The notes: a model not told the origin generated them from the sequence alone. A stretch of DNA of 46,255 bases from Bacteroidales bacterium (GCA_031270985.1 JAISWR010000105.1:1-46255), one strand, 5' to 3'. Shown: positions 24,825 through 33,161, numbered from the stretch's first letter. Made by a program: numbers and translations.

Positions 24825-24969
24825 CAAAAATTTTTCCATCCGGATGCAAGGGAAATTGAGACGCGGTAAACTCATCGCTCATTTTGCCGGCATTTCCAAC
24901 AAGACACTGCGTAGAAACAACGACATGTCTCGCTCCTGTGCCGGATTGCAAAAATTGAAAAAAACAGAT

Positions 24970-24977
24970 TACTTTTG
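24970..24977 (+). promoter_or_regulatory. -7 box for hypF-hypA
   Basis: TACTTTTG, 23 bases before the hypF ATG at 25001. Confidence 0.5.
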
Positions 24978-25000
24978 TAGGAAATTAAATTCGCTTTGAA

Positions 25001-27283
25001 ATGTTGTGGGAAATTGTCATCGAAGGATTGGTACAGGGCGTCGGCTTTCGTCCGTTTGTTTACCTGCTGGCAAAAGAAACAGGCGTAAAAGGCAACATTG
25101 CCAACACCAATCGTGGCGTTGTCATTCGAGCGGATTTTTCGGATGTGGAGCAAGCCTCATTCATCCGCCGGTTGCGTAGCGAATGTCCGCCTGCTGCCTG
25201 TATTCGTCGTATTGAAGCATCTGTTCTGCCCGACGACGGCAGTGTCTTTTCCGACTTTTCCATCGTGCCGAGTATTTTGCAATCCGGTGAGGTGACGCAG
25301 GTAGCGCCCGACATTGCCGTGTGCGACACTTGTCTGAAGGACAGGCGCCGGCAGCCGCACCGCATCAACTATCCGTTTATCAACTGTACTCGTTGCGGAC
25401 CCCGTTTCACTATTATCCGCGACCTGCCTTACGACCGTCCGCAAACCACCATGTCGCACTTTGAAGTGTGCAAAGATTGCCGGAAAGAGTATATGGACGT
25501 TGCCGACCGCCGCTTCCATGCCCAGCCCATTGCCTGCAACTATTGCGGGCCGCGGTATTATGCCGAATACGGGAGAAGGACATATATGCTATACAGCGAG
25601 ATTCTTGCCTTGAGTTGCCGGTTGCTCCGAACGGGAGGGGTGATTGCCGCGAAAGGGATGGGCGGTTACCATATAATCTGCGACGCCCGTTCGGACAAAG
25701 CGGTTGCACGGTTGCGCAACATAAAAGCCCGTGACACCAAGCCGTTTGCCGTGATGTTCAAAGATATTGCCGCCATGAAACCCTATGTGCACCTGAATGA
25801 ACGGGAAGAAGAGGCGCTCTCCTCGTGGCGGCGGCCCATTGTGCTGTTGCGAACGAAACCGTCCGCGTCCATTTGTTCGCCTCTGGTTCACCCCGGCATG
25901 AAAACGCTGGGATGCATGTTGCCTTACCTGCCCCTGCACTACGACTGGTTTGAACGCCTGTACACGCCCGTGCTGGTGGTGACCAGCGGCAACCTGAACG
26001 ACCGTCCCATCGCTGTCCACCTCGAATATGCGGGAGAGCCACTGAGCGACAAGGTAGATCTGGTGTTGCACCATGATCGGATAATACACAACCGCGCGGA
26101 TGATTCCGTCGTGCAAATCTGTGGAGATCAAACCTGCGTGATCCGACGGTCGCGCGGATACGTGCCCGAACCGTTTTCTGCAGGCGTCGATACCGAAGGT
26201 ATTCTTGCCTTCGGAGCGGAAAAGGCGAACACCTTTGCTTTAGGAAAAGGCGACACCATCATACAAAGCCAGTACATCGGCGATCTCGGAAACGATGAAA
26301 CATTCTGCTTTTATACCGAATCGCTGGAAAAATTCAGTCGGTTATTCTGCTTTACGCCCACACATCTGGTTTGCGACCTGCATCCCGATTATCCGTCCTC
26401 CGTTCATGCCGAAACAATGGCTTCGCAGCAACGGTTGCCCCTGCTGAGGGTGCAGCACCACCATGCCCACGCGGTTGCCTGCATGGTGGAACACGGTTTG
26501 TACTGCCCGGTGATTGCCGTCGTATGGGACGGCACAGGTTTAGGCGACGACGGAACGATGTGGGGCGGCGAGTTCCTTCTGTGCGACAGACGGACATACA
26601 CCCGCATGGCACATCCCGAGTACGTACCCATGCCCGGAGGCGACAAAGCCGCTCTGGAACCGTGGCGAATGGCAGTTTCGTGGCTGCACCACTACAACCT
26701 GCCGCTGCCCGAAGATTTCACAAAGAGAATCGGAGAAGAAAAAATTCGCCCGCTTACGGTGATGATGGACAAGAAACTCCATTCGCCTCATACTTCTTCC
26801 ATCGGACGGCTGTTTGACGCTTTTGCTTCGCTCACGGGTGTCTGCGACGTCGTCTCAAGGCAGGCTGAGGCTGCCATACTGCTGGAACAGAACGCTTGCG
26901 ACGACTATTCGTGCGGATACCCGATAGACGCAACAGACGGTGTTATTCCTTTTCGACCGTTCTTCCGGGATGTTTTGGAAGATTTGGAGAGAAAAACGCC
27001 CGTTGAAGTCATGGCTGCCAAATTCCACAACACCATGGCTTTTCTGCTTGTCGCCAAAGTGAAACAACTTTCGGCGGCGACCGGTATCCGTCAAGTAGTG
27101 TTGTCCGGAGGATGTTTCCAAAACAGGCGTTTGACCGAACAGTTACAACACATCTTCTCCGGAGAAGATATTTCTTTGTATATTTCCGCTCAAATCCCTT
27201 GTAACGACAGCGGAATTTCCGTCGGACAGATCGCAATCGCCGCAGCGGGAAAACATGCTGAAAACGGTAAAAGACATGCATGA
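25001..27283 (+). CDS. hypF: carbamoyltransferase HypF (NiFe-hydrogenase maturation)
   Basis: Makes the thiocarbamoyl group on HypE that becomes the cyanide ligand of NiFe hydrogenases. The 760 residues hold all expected domains: an acylphosphatase domain (residues 1-90, GLVQGVGFRPFVY), two zinc fingers with Cys pairs at 108/111, 129/132, 157/160 and 179/182, a YrdC-like domain (about 200-375, GGVIAAKGMGGYHIICDA), and a Kae1-like carbamoyltransferase domain (QHHHAHAVACMVEHG, VWDGTGLGDDGT, LSGGCFQNRRL). It overlaps hypA by 8 bases. No hydrogenase subunit or hypBCDE is in the window. Confidence 0.95.
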   Translation: MLWEIVIEGLVQGVGFRPFVYLLAKETGVKGNIANTNRGVVIRADFSDVEQASFIRRLRSECPPAACIRRIEASVLPDDGSVFSDFSIVPSILQSGEVTQVAPDIAVCDTCLKDRRRQPHRINYPFINCTRCGPRFTIIRDLPYDRPQTTMSHFEVCKDCRKEYMDVADRRFHAQPIACNYCGPRYYAEYGRRTYMLYSEILALSCRLLRTGGVIAAKGMGGYHIICDARSDKAVARLRNIKARDTKPFAVMFKDIAAMKPYVHLNEREEEALSSWRRPIVLLRTKPSASICSPLVHPGMKTLGCMLPYLPLHYDWFERLYTPVLVVTSGNLNDRPIAVHLEYAGEPLSDKVDLVLHHDRIIHNRADDSVVQICGDQTCVIRRSRGYVPEPFSAGVDTEGILAFGAEKANTFALGKGDTIIQSQYIGDLGNDETFCFYTESLEKFSRLFCFTPTHLVCDLHPDYPSSVHAETMASQQRLPLLRVQHHHAHAVACMVEHGLYCPVIAVVWDGTGLGDDGTMWGGEFLLCDRRTYTRMAHPEYVPMPGGDKAALEPWRMAVSWLHHYNLPLPEDFTKRIGEEKIRPLTVMMDKKLHSPHTSSIGRLFDAFASLTGVCDVVSRQAEAAILLEQNACDDYSCGYPIDATDGVIPFRPFFRDVLEDLERKTPVEVMAAKFHNTMAFLLVAKVKQLSAATGIRQVVLSGGCFQNRRLTEQLQHIFSGEDISLYISAQIPCNDSGISVGQIAIAAAGKHAENGKRHA

Positions 27284-27635
27284 ACTTGCGATAGCACAAA
27301 GCATAGTGGCGCTGGCCGAGCAGCAGGCGCAAAACCGTCATGCCGCAGCAATTGAGGAGGTGGAGCTTGAAATAGGCGTCTTGGCAGGAGTGGACGTCAA
27401 GGCGCTGGATTTTGCCATGAAAAGTTCCGTCAAAGGCACGCTGATGGAAAATGCCCGCATCGTCCGGCATGACATCGCAGGCGAAGGCAGATGCGGCGAC
27501 TGTGCAAACGTATTCCCCGTCAACCGGCTGTTTGAAAATTGTCCCGCCTGCGGATCGTATGCGGTAAACATTCTCAAAGGGAAAGAATTGCGGATGAAAT
27601 CCATCGTGATGGCAACGATCGGTCTTCAACCTTGA
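27276..27635 (+). CDS. hypA: hydrogenase nickel-insertion protein HypA
   Basis: A 119-residue nickel metallochaperone. The start is ATG 27276, giving the conserved MHELAIAQSI N-terminus; His2 is the nickel ligand, so the longer frame from 27255 is wrong. The zinc site is CGDC...CPAC. LEIGVLAGVDVKALDFAM is the usual central segment. It delivers nickel with HypB during NiFe-hydrogenase assembly. It overlaps the end of hypF and is probably translationally coupled to it. Confidence 0.92.
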   Translation: MHELAIAQSIVALAEQQAQNRHAAAIEEVELEIGVLAGVDVKALDFAMKSSVKGTLMENARIVRHDIAGEGRCGDCANVFPVNRLFENCPACGSYAVNILKGKELRMKSIVMATIGLQP

Positions 27636-27740
27636 CGGAATAACTTCTCCGACCGGCTTTCCATAATGTCACACTACTCAATTAAAATCACGAGTTTACT
27701 GTTGTAATAAAAGCCGTATATTCTGTTTATTTTGCATTCT

Positions 27741-28619
27741 TTAATCGGGTTCTTCGAGGGGGCTGAAACCTTCGCCCAGCACGTCATGGGCATCAAGTAC
27801 GGTAACAAATGCCATCGGGTCGATATCCCTGATGTAACTCAGCAGGATGGGCAGTTCCCGACGGCTGATGTTGGTGTAAATAATTTTTTTTTCTGCTCCA
27901 TCATACATTCCTTCCGCTTTAAGGTAAGTGCCTCCACGGTCCATGCCGAAGAGGATTTTCTCCCGGATGGCTTCGGGTCGATTGGAGATAATGATGACCA
28001 CTTTATTGACGCTGATGCCTTCCATCACCGTGTCAAGTATTTTGCCGGTGAGGAAAATCACCAGCCACGAATAGAGCGGTATTTTCCAGTCCCGAAAAGC
28101 GACCAGCCCTATCAACACGATTAGCGAATCCACGTAAATCAGCGACTGTCCCAGCGGTATGCGGGTATATTTGCCCAGTATCGCAGCAATAATGTCTGTT
28201 CCTCCCGAAGTGGCTTTTGCCTTGAAAATCAATCCCAAACCAAATCCCAGCAACGCCCCGCCGAAAATGGAGGACAACAGCACATCGTCCTCCACCAGCG
28301 GCCTGTTTCCGCTGAAACGGCTCAACACATCCACAAAAACCGCCGTCAGGACGATGGAAACAAAGGTTTTCACGCCAAAGCGCCGTCCGAGTATCCTGAT
28401 ACCCAACAGCAACAACGGAATATCCATACAGAGGGATATCATGCCGATGGGTGTCCCCAACAAATGATGGATGACAATGGAAATGCCGTACACGCCACCG
28501 GGTACAAGCCTGTGGGGGGCAATAAAGAAAACCATACCCGCCGCCAAAATGAACGTGCCGGTAACTATCAGGATATAATTCTTGAACCACGACGCCGAAA
28601 ATAATTTGTCCCTGTCCAT
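27741..28619 (-). CDS. YitT family membrane protein (DUF161/DUF2179)
   Basis: A 292-residue inner-membrane protein: five hydrophobic helices in the first 200 residues (ILIVTGTFILAAGMVFFIAP, GISIVIHHLLGTPIGMISLC, GGALLGFGLGLIFKAKATSG) and a cytosolic C-terminal DUF2179 domain (KVVIIISNRPEAIREKILFG, AEKKIIYTNISRRELPILLS). A GTG two codons upstream is possible. ATG 28619 is preferred because a -7 box lies five bases before it. Transport function is suspected for the family but not established. Confidence 0.88.
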   Translation of the reverse strand: MDRDKLFSASWFKNYILIVTGTFILAAGMVFFIAPHRLVPGGVYGISIVIHHLLGTPIGMISLCMDIPLLLLGIRILGRRFGVKTFVSIVLTAVFVDVLSRFSGNRPLVEDDVLLSSIFGGALLGFGLGLIFKAKATSGGTDIIAAILGKYTRIPLGQSLIYVDSLIVLIGLVAFRDWKIPLYSWLVIFLTGKILDTVMEGISVNKVVIIISNRPEAIREKILFGMDRGGTYLKAEGMYDGAEKKIIYTNISRRELPILLSYIRDIDPMAFVTVLDAHDVLGEGFSPLEEPD

Positions 28620-28624
28620 ACCCA

Positions 28625-28632
28625 CAAATTTA
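28625..28632 (-). promoter_or_regulatory. -7 box five bases before the YitT ATG
   Basis: TAAATTTG on the minus strand, then TGGGT, then ATG at 28619. Another candidate leaderless arrangement. Confidence 0.5.
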
Positions 28633-28742
28633 CGACAATTTTCCGATATTACAAAACACTACCAACCGAGTCGGTGTATTTTTTGAGATGCTGTTTTTGG
28701 GGGTTGTCGATAAAAAGTCTCGAAAAGAGGCAACTCTCACCA

Positions 28743-28773
28743 CCGTATGCAAGGCCACAGCCACAGCATACGG
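28743..28773. repeat. perfect 8-bp inverted repeat
   Basis: CCGTATGC and GCATACGG enclose a 15-base loop containing two CCACA copies. It lies between yitT and the signal peptidase relic. No T-tract follows. Bases 28633-28859 otherwise contain no gene I recognise. Confidence 0.5.
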
Positions 28774-28859
28774 ATGACAATGCACGCTACGTTTGCACGG
28801 AGTATTGTCTTTGTCAATAATTCTATCCTGTTTCTCATATCTTTTCAATGCTAAACATT

Positions 28860-29119
28860 TTAAAGTACAAATATTCTTCCGTCGGATTTTCTCCGTGTGA
28901 ATTGCAAATCGGTGAATATTCGGGCGTCATACGTCCATTTTTCCGCCATGATGAAGTCGCCGGCAGTGATTGTCGGCGCCATCGAATCGGAAGGTATAAA
29001 ATAGAAATTGCACAAAAATACCTGAACAATCACCGCAACAAAAAAGAAAGCAACAGATACCGTGCGTATTTCAATACATGTCTGATAATCATCATATTAT
29101 GTGTTTTCGTTTTGGGCAT
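28860..29119 (-). pseudogene. broken signal peptidase I (S26) gene
   Basis: Three pieces in order on the minus strand rebuild the N-terminal part of a Bacteroidales signal peptidase I. The first gives HVLKYARYLLLSFLLR and runs into a stop codon. After it the same frame continues LFRYFCAISILYLP, the membrane anchor. A shift to another frame then gives PSDSMAPTITAGDFIMAEKW and TYDARIF, matching the catalytic box (IPSxSMxPTI) with the nucleophile Ser kept. The frame stops at 28860-28862, before the catalytic Lys region. So one nonsense change, one frameshift and a truncation are visible. Confidence 0.6.
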
Positions 29120-29235
29120 TTATGGCATTATTTCTTGATTCTCCTGAAATTCAAATATTATCCATATTTTATCTTTTTCTCTTATAAAGTTACAGATTTT
29201 TTTTGTTTTTGCAAAATCTTTTTCAAAATATTGTA
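29120..29235. other. AT-rich gap before the agmatine deiminase promoter
   Basis: No gene is visible between the signal peptidase relic and the -7 box at 29236. The sequence is AT-rich with short T runs and no clear hairpin. Confidence 0.5.
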
Positions 29236-29243
29236 TATTTTTG
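29236..29243 (+). promoter_or_regulatory. -7 box four bases before the agmatine deiminase ATG
   Basis: TATTTTTG, then CTGT, then ATG at 29248. It lies inside the longer reading frame that opens at 29203, which argues against that frame's first start codon. Confidence 0.5.
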
Positions 29244-29247
29244 CTGT

Positions 29248-30282
29248 ATGAAAACGCCCTTTGAAGACGGTTTTTATTTTCCTGCCGAATGGATGCCTCA
29301 TGAGGCTATATGGCTGACTTATCCCCACAACGACGACTCTTTTCCGGGTAAACTGGCGGCGGTTTATCCGGCGTACCTGCGGTTTATTGCCGAAATTGCC
29401 AAGAGCGAAAAAGTACGCATCAATGTTCCGGAATCCCGTAAGGCGCAAATTATCGGACAATTGGACAGTTGTGGGTGCGAATACAGAGAACGGGTGGAAT
29501 TGTTCGCGCGAGAGAGCGACGATGTGTGGTGTCGCGATCATGGTCCCGCCTTTGTGATACACCGGTCGATACCGCAAAAAGCGGTGGTGGATTGGGAGTT
29601 TAACGCTTGGGGCGGAAAATATCCGCATGACAGGGACAACCGCATCGCAAGCGCTATTGCCGCCGATTTGAGATTGCCCGTGTATCGTCCCGGCATTGTG
29701 ATGGAAGGCGGTTCGGTGGAATTTAACGGGGACGGGACAGTACTCACCACGCGCGCCTGTCTGCTGCACCCCAACCGCAATCCGCAACTCTCGCAAGGAC
29801 ATATCGAAGAGTTCCTGCATTATTATTACGGCATATCGCAGGTGCTGTGGCTGAATGACGGCATCGCGGGCGACGACACTGACGGACATGTGGACGACAT
29901 TGCGCGCTTTATCCGACCTGATGCAATCGTCGTCGCAGTGGAAAGCAACAAAAACGACGTTAACTACCAACCGCTGCAACAAAACTTGCGAGAACTGAAA
30001 AAAATGCGGCTGCTGAACGGCAAGCAACCGGACATCATAGAATTGCCCATGCCGGATCCGGTACTCCATGAAGGACAACGCTTGCCCGCCTCGTACGCCA
30101 ATTTCTGTTTCACCAACGATGCGCTGATTGTACCCTGTTTCCACTGCAAACAGGATGAATACGCCATCCGTATTCTGGAAGAATGTATCCCGCACCGGCA
30201 CATCGTTTGTATGGACTCAACGGATATTATCCATGGATTAGGCAGTTTTCACTGCTTAAGCCAGCAGGAACCGAAAGTGTAA
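29248..30282 (+). CDS. agmatine deiminase family protein
   Basis: Hydrolyses agmatine to N-carbamoylputrescine and ammonia (putrescine pathway) if it follows the family. The 344 residues carry the guanidino-group-modifying (PAD-like) motifs: EWMPHEAIWLTYPH, DVWCRDHGP, VMEGGSVEFNGDGTVLTT, the catalytic His block DDTDGHVDDIARF, and the C-terminal catalytic Cys in GSFHCLSQQ. In agmatine deiminases the last block is usually GGGNIHC; here it reads GLGSFHC, a modest departure. The neighbouring carbamoylputrescine amidase gene, often linked, is not present. Confidence 0.88.
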   Translation: MKTPFEDGFYFPAEWMPHEAIWLTYPHNDDSFPGKLAAVYPAYLRFIAEIAKSEKVRINVPESRKAQIIGQLDSCGCEYRERVELFARESDDVWCRDHGPAFVIHRSIPQKAVVDWEFNAWGGKYPHDRDNRIASAIAADLRLPVYRPGIVMEGGSVEFNGDGTVLTTRACLLHPNRNPQLSQGHIEEFLHYYYGISQVLWLNDGIAGDDTDGHVDDIARFIRPDAIVVAVESNKNDVNYQPLQQNLRELKKMRLLNGKQPDIIELPMPDPVLHEGQRLPASYANFCFTNDALIVPCFHCKQDEYAIRILEECIPHRHIVCMDSTDIIHGLGSFHCLSQQEPKV

Positions 30283-30311
30283 CGGAGATGCTTCCGTTAT
30301 ATCCCTCTTTT
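30280..30311 (+). terminator. weak terminator after the agmatine deiminase gene
   Basis: The stem TAACGGA/TCCGTTA (30280-30286 with 30293-30299) has a 6-base loop and includes the end of the stop codon. A T-run (CTTTTT) follows about 7 bases later, which is far for a canonical terminator. Confidence 0.4.
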
Positions 30312-30586
30312 TACAGACGCTGGACTACGATTCCGTTGCATTTTACCTGAAAGACAAATCAATATATCAGCGGAGTTTTTAATGTGCGTGCTCCTTTTAT
30401 TTTATCAAAGAGGACAAGATGGAGTATAAATATGGATGAAAAAGATACGGTACATGCCTCTCGCGAATGCGTGCGGCATACCTGCGGATATGTCGCCTTT
30501 CTCCGGTTAGGCTTGCTGATCGTGCATCGCGTTATGGCATACTTTTTGTGGGATAAAAGTAAATGCGAAAATGCTTAAAACCGGAT
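30312..30586 (+). other. gap with possible short decayed frames
   Basis: Two short plus-strand frames are visible. One (ending at the TAA near 30380) contains LDYDSVAFYLKDKSIYQRSF. The other is a 48-codon ORF (30432-30578, MDEKDTVHASRECVRHTCGY...) that ends 9 bases before the strong terminator. Neither matches a family I know. They may be gene remnants or a small transcript. Confidence 0.35.
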
Positions 30587-30623
30587 CTTTCCAAAACGGG
30601 GCGCTGTTTTGGAAAGTTTTTTT
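30587..30623 (+). terminator. strong intrinsic terminator just upstream of the MuiA-family start codon
   Basis: A perfect 11-bp stem (CTTTCCAAAAC / GTTTTGGAAAG) with an 8-base loop and seven Ts (30617-30623). The next gene's ATG is at 30638, only 14 bases later, which leaves no room for a full promoter in between. Confidence 0.85.
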
Positions 30624-30637
30624 GAAATTTATGCGGT

Positions 30638-32461
30638 ATGAAAAGAGTCATTTCGATAATTATTATTTTGAGTCATATTTTTTTGTTAAAAGCCAACGAT
30701 ATGGAACATCAAAGCGTGCAATCTAAAATTGAAGAAGCCATCGTTTTTTTTCAGGGAGCCGAGTTGGTGCATATCACCAGTGCCACCCTTACCAGAGGAA
30801 ACAACGAATTATGGATTGGCGGGTTGAGCCCCAATGTAGATCGCAACAGCATCAAAGTGAAAACCACCGGTAATGTGCTGGTGTCTTCGTTCGAGTACTC
30901 TATTGACCATCTCACGCACACCACGTCCAACACGCAGGCACAGAAGATGAAAAGCGACTTGAAACTGCACCAGAAACAATTGGACTCCATCAAAACGGAG
31001 ATCAAAATCAATACGAATCTGCTTTCTATCTTACAAAAAAGCATCGAGAAAAAATCGTCGGGGTCGGAATCCGGACTGAGCATTGACGAACTCATCAAAA
31101 CGATGGATTATTACCAGACCAAAGCCGGAGATTTGGAAAAAACGCTGGCTTTTGAGCGGGAGAAAGAACAAAAACTCAAAAAAACCATTCAGGAATTACA
31201 GGCTCAATTTGAACAGGAGTCGCTGAAAAACAACAAAACATCGGGCGTGTTGAAGCTGACGCTATCTGCTCCTGCCGACGGCATTTGCAATTTCACCGTC
31301 AGTTATTACACCAACTCGGCGGGATGGATACCCTACCACGACATTCTGGTGACGGAAACCGGCAAACCGGTGAAGATCACGTCCAAAGCAAAAGTACGGC
31401 AAATAACGGGTATCAACTGGGAGAAGGTGAAACTCACCCTCTCCACAACCGTGCCGAGTTCCGGAAAGGTAGCGCCGCTGTTTCAGGCATGGTTTCTGCA
31501 ATACAGACAGCCGCAAACTTTCCGGCAATCTAACGTGGAACACATGGAAGCAGTGGCGCAAAACTCATATTCTTACGCAAAAATGGATATGGCAAATGCC
31601 GATTTTCCGGCAATTGAGGAACTGCATGAGTCCAAATCGCCTGTAATGACCGTATCCCCACTGTACATAGTGGACGGCGTCCCCGTAGATGCAAACTATT
31701 ATGCCTCCCTCGACCGCAGCCTGATCAAAAAAATCCAGGAATTGGATGCAGGGCAGGCAACGGCGTTGTACGGGCAAACGGCGACAAACGGAGCAGTGGT
31801 CGTAACCCTCAAAAGCAGCATGGACGACTTTGTCAGCCAGTCGGAAAACCAACTCAATCTGACTTTCGACATCGACCTGCCCTACAATATCCCCGGCAAC
31901 GGCAAAGAACAGATAGTGGAACTGAAAACGCAGGAAACGCCCGCAACGTTCATACACTATTGCGCACCCAAATTGAATTACGAAACCTATCTACTGGCGG
32001 AAATTGCCGAATGGGAAAAACTGAACCTGCTGAGCGGCGCCGCTAATATCACCTATGAGGGCACTTATGTGGGCGAAACTTACATTGACGCGGCATCAAC
32101 TCAGGAAAATCTTTCACTCACGCTGGGTGTGGACAAGCGAGTGGCAGTGAAACGGGAAAAATTGAAAGATTTCAGCAGCACGGGATTCTTCGGCAACGAC
32201 GTGAAACAGGAATTCGGATGGCAACTGATCGTGCGCAACAACAGGAATCAAGCCATACGGATGGTGCTCAAAGACCAGTATCCCATATCCACCATCAAGG
32301 AGGTGACGGTGGAACTTTCCAAAAACACCACGTCGCCGTCTTTCAACAAAACGGACATCGGCGTCATCACATGGGAAATAGACATGCAACCGGGAGAAAT
32401 ACAGACGTTCAAGTTGATGTATGTGGTAAAATATCCCAAAAACAAGCTGTTGAACTTATAG
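30638..32461 (+). CDS. MuiA-family (DUF4140/DUF4139) protein with a TonB-plug-like insertion
   Basis: A 607-residue exported protein with signal peptide (MKRVISIIIILSHIFLLKAN). DUF4140 covers about residues 25-125 (EEAIVFFQGAELVHITSATL). A coiled coil follows at about 100-195, then DUF4139 from about 205 to the end (ISTIKEVTVELSKNTTSPSF). The family is named mucoidy inhibitor A, but no mechanism is established. Inside DUF4139, residues 341-393 read LYIVDGVPVD...IKKIQELDAGQATALYG...NGAVVVTLK, which closely resembles the plug-domain core of SusC-type TonB receptors (VIDGVP...IESIEVLKDASATALYG...NGVIxITTK). No barrel is present. Expression may depend on read-through of the terminator 14 bases upstream. 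Confidence 0.82.
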   Translation: MKRVISIIIILSHIFLLKANDMEHQSVQSKIEEAIVFFQGAELVHITSATLTRGNNELWIGGLSPNVDRNSIKVKTTGNVLVSSFEYSIDHLTHTTSNTQAQKMKSDLKLHQKQLDSIKTEIKINTNLLSILQKSIEKKSSGSESGLSIDELIKTMDYYQTKAGDLEKTLAFEREKEQKLKKTIQELQAQFEQESLKNNKTSGVLKLTLSAPADGICNFTVSYYTNSAGWIPYHDILVTETGKPVKITSKAKVRQITGINWEKVKLTLSTTVPSSGKVAPLFQAWFLQYRQPQTFRQSNVEHMEAVAQNSYSYAKMDMANADFPAIEELHESKSPVMTVSPLYIVDGVPVDANYYASLDRSLIKKIQELDAGQATALYGQTATNGAVVVTLKSSMDDFVSQSENQLNLTFDIDLPYNIPGNGKEQIVELKTQETPATFIHYCAPKLNYETYLLAEIAEWEKLNLLSGAANITYEGTYVGETYIDAASTQENLSLTLGVDKRVAVKREKLKDFSSTGFFGNDVKQEFGWQLIVRNNRNQAIRMVLKDQYPISTIKEVTVELSKNTTSPSFNKTDIGVITWEIDMQPGEIQTFKLMYVVKYPKNKLLNL

Positions 32462-32572
32462 CTCGAAGCATAAAACATTCATGAATAACGCGGCAAGACA
32501 GTGCCGAACAAAAACATCGCAAACGCCGTGCAAAACGGGTTTTGAGCAGTAAAGCGCACCGTTATCTGGACG

Positions 32573-33118
32573 TCACGGTTGCTCAATTTTCACGGAATCA
32601 TCAAGTATGCTGAAATCAGGCGTTATTTCTGTATTGCTTTGATGCAAAGCGCGGTCAAAAATAAAAAACCGGATATGCACCGTGTCCATACCCGCTGCCG
32701 ACGGACCGTAAGGAACATCCAATACTGCTTTCATACTGCCTTTCAACAGTTTATTATATGCATCATCCTTGTTCATCACATTGTCGTCATAAGGAATCTC
32801 AAATGTTTCCACCGTGTTGCCGTTGCTGAAAACATAGGCTTCATACTGTCCGCCGGACGTCTTTTTCATCCACGAATAATGGATCTTGCTGATAACCGGC
32901 ATCCCTTCCCTGACGCCCAAATCGCCGTCGCCATCAATGAAAGAAAAGGTGAGATAAACTTTTTTCAGTTTTTCGCCCAATCCGTCCACGCTGTCCATGT
33001 TCATTTCCATTTGCAGGAAATGAATTTCGGGAATTTCGGAATATTCCGTGCTTTTTTTGCACCCGCACAAGGAAAAACACATCACCACACAGCCGGCAAA
33101 AGGTAAAATTGCTTTCAT
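32573..33118 (-). CDS. lipoprotein of unknown function
   Basis: A 181-residue protein. ATG 33118 is chosen because the longer frame starts at a TTG inside the -7 box. The N-terminus MKAILPFAGCVVMCFSLCGC has a lipobox (SLCGC) followed by KKSTEYSEIP, predicting lipid attachment. The mature part contains LTFSFIDGDGDLG, an aspartate-rich loop seen in many Bacteroidota lipoproteins. I do not know a function. It is separate from the phosphatase gene upstream, with its own promoter. Confidence 0.7.
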   Translation of the reverse strand: MKAILPFAGCVVMCFSLCGCKKSTEYSEIPEIHFLQMEMNMDSVDGLGEKLKKVYLTFSFIDGDGDLGVREGMPVISKIHYSWMKKTSGGQYEAYVFSNGNTVETFEIPYDDNVMNKDDAYNKLLKGSMKAVLDVPYGPSAAGMDTVHIRFFIFDRALHQSNTEITPDFSILDDSVKIEQP

Positions 33119-33136
33119 GCCATAAAAATTAAGGGA

Positions 33137-33144
33137 CAAATATA
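33137..33144 (-). promoter_or_regulatory. -7 box for the 33118 lipoprotein gene
   Basis: TATATTTG on the minus strand, 18 bases before the ATG. Confidence 0.5.
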
Positions 33145-33161
33145 TAAAAATATCTTTTTAC

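Noticed and set aside
28848-29138. 96-codon plus-strand frame ending in a hydrophobic helix
   Set aside because: Its sequence is the complement of the signal peptidase relic, which explains the region better.
29182-30201. 339-codon open frame on the minus strand opposite the agmatine deiminase gene
   Set aside because: It is the mirror of a clearly conserved gene, has no family motif and reflects codon bias of the sense strand.
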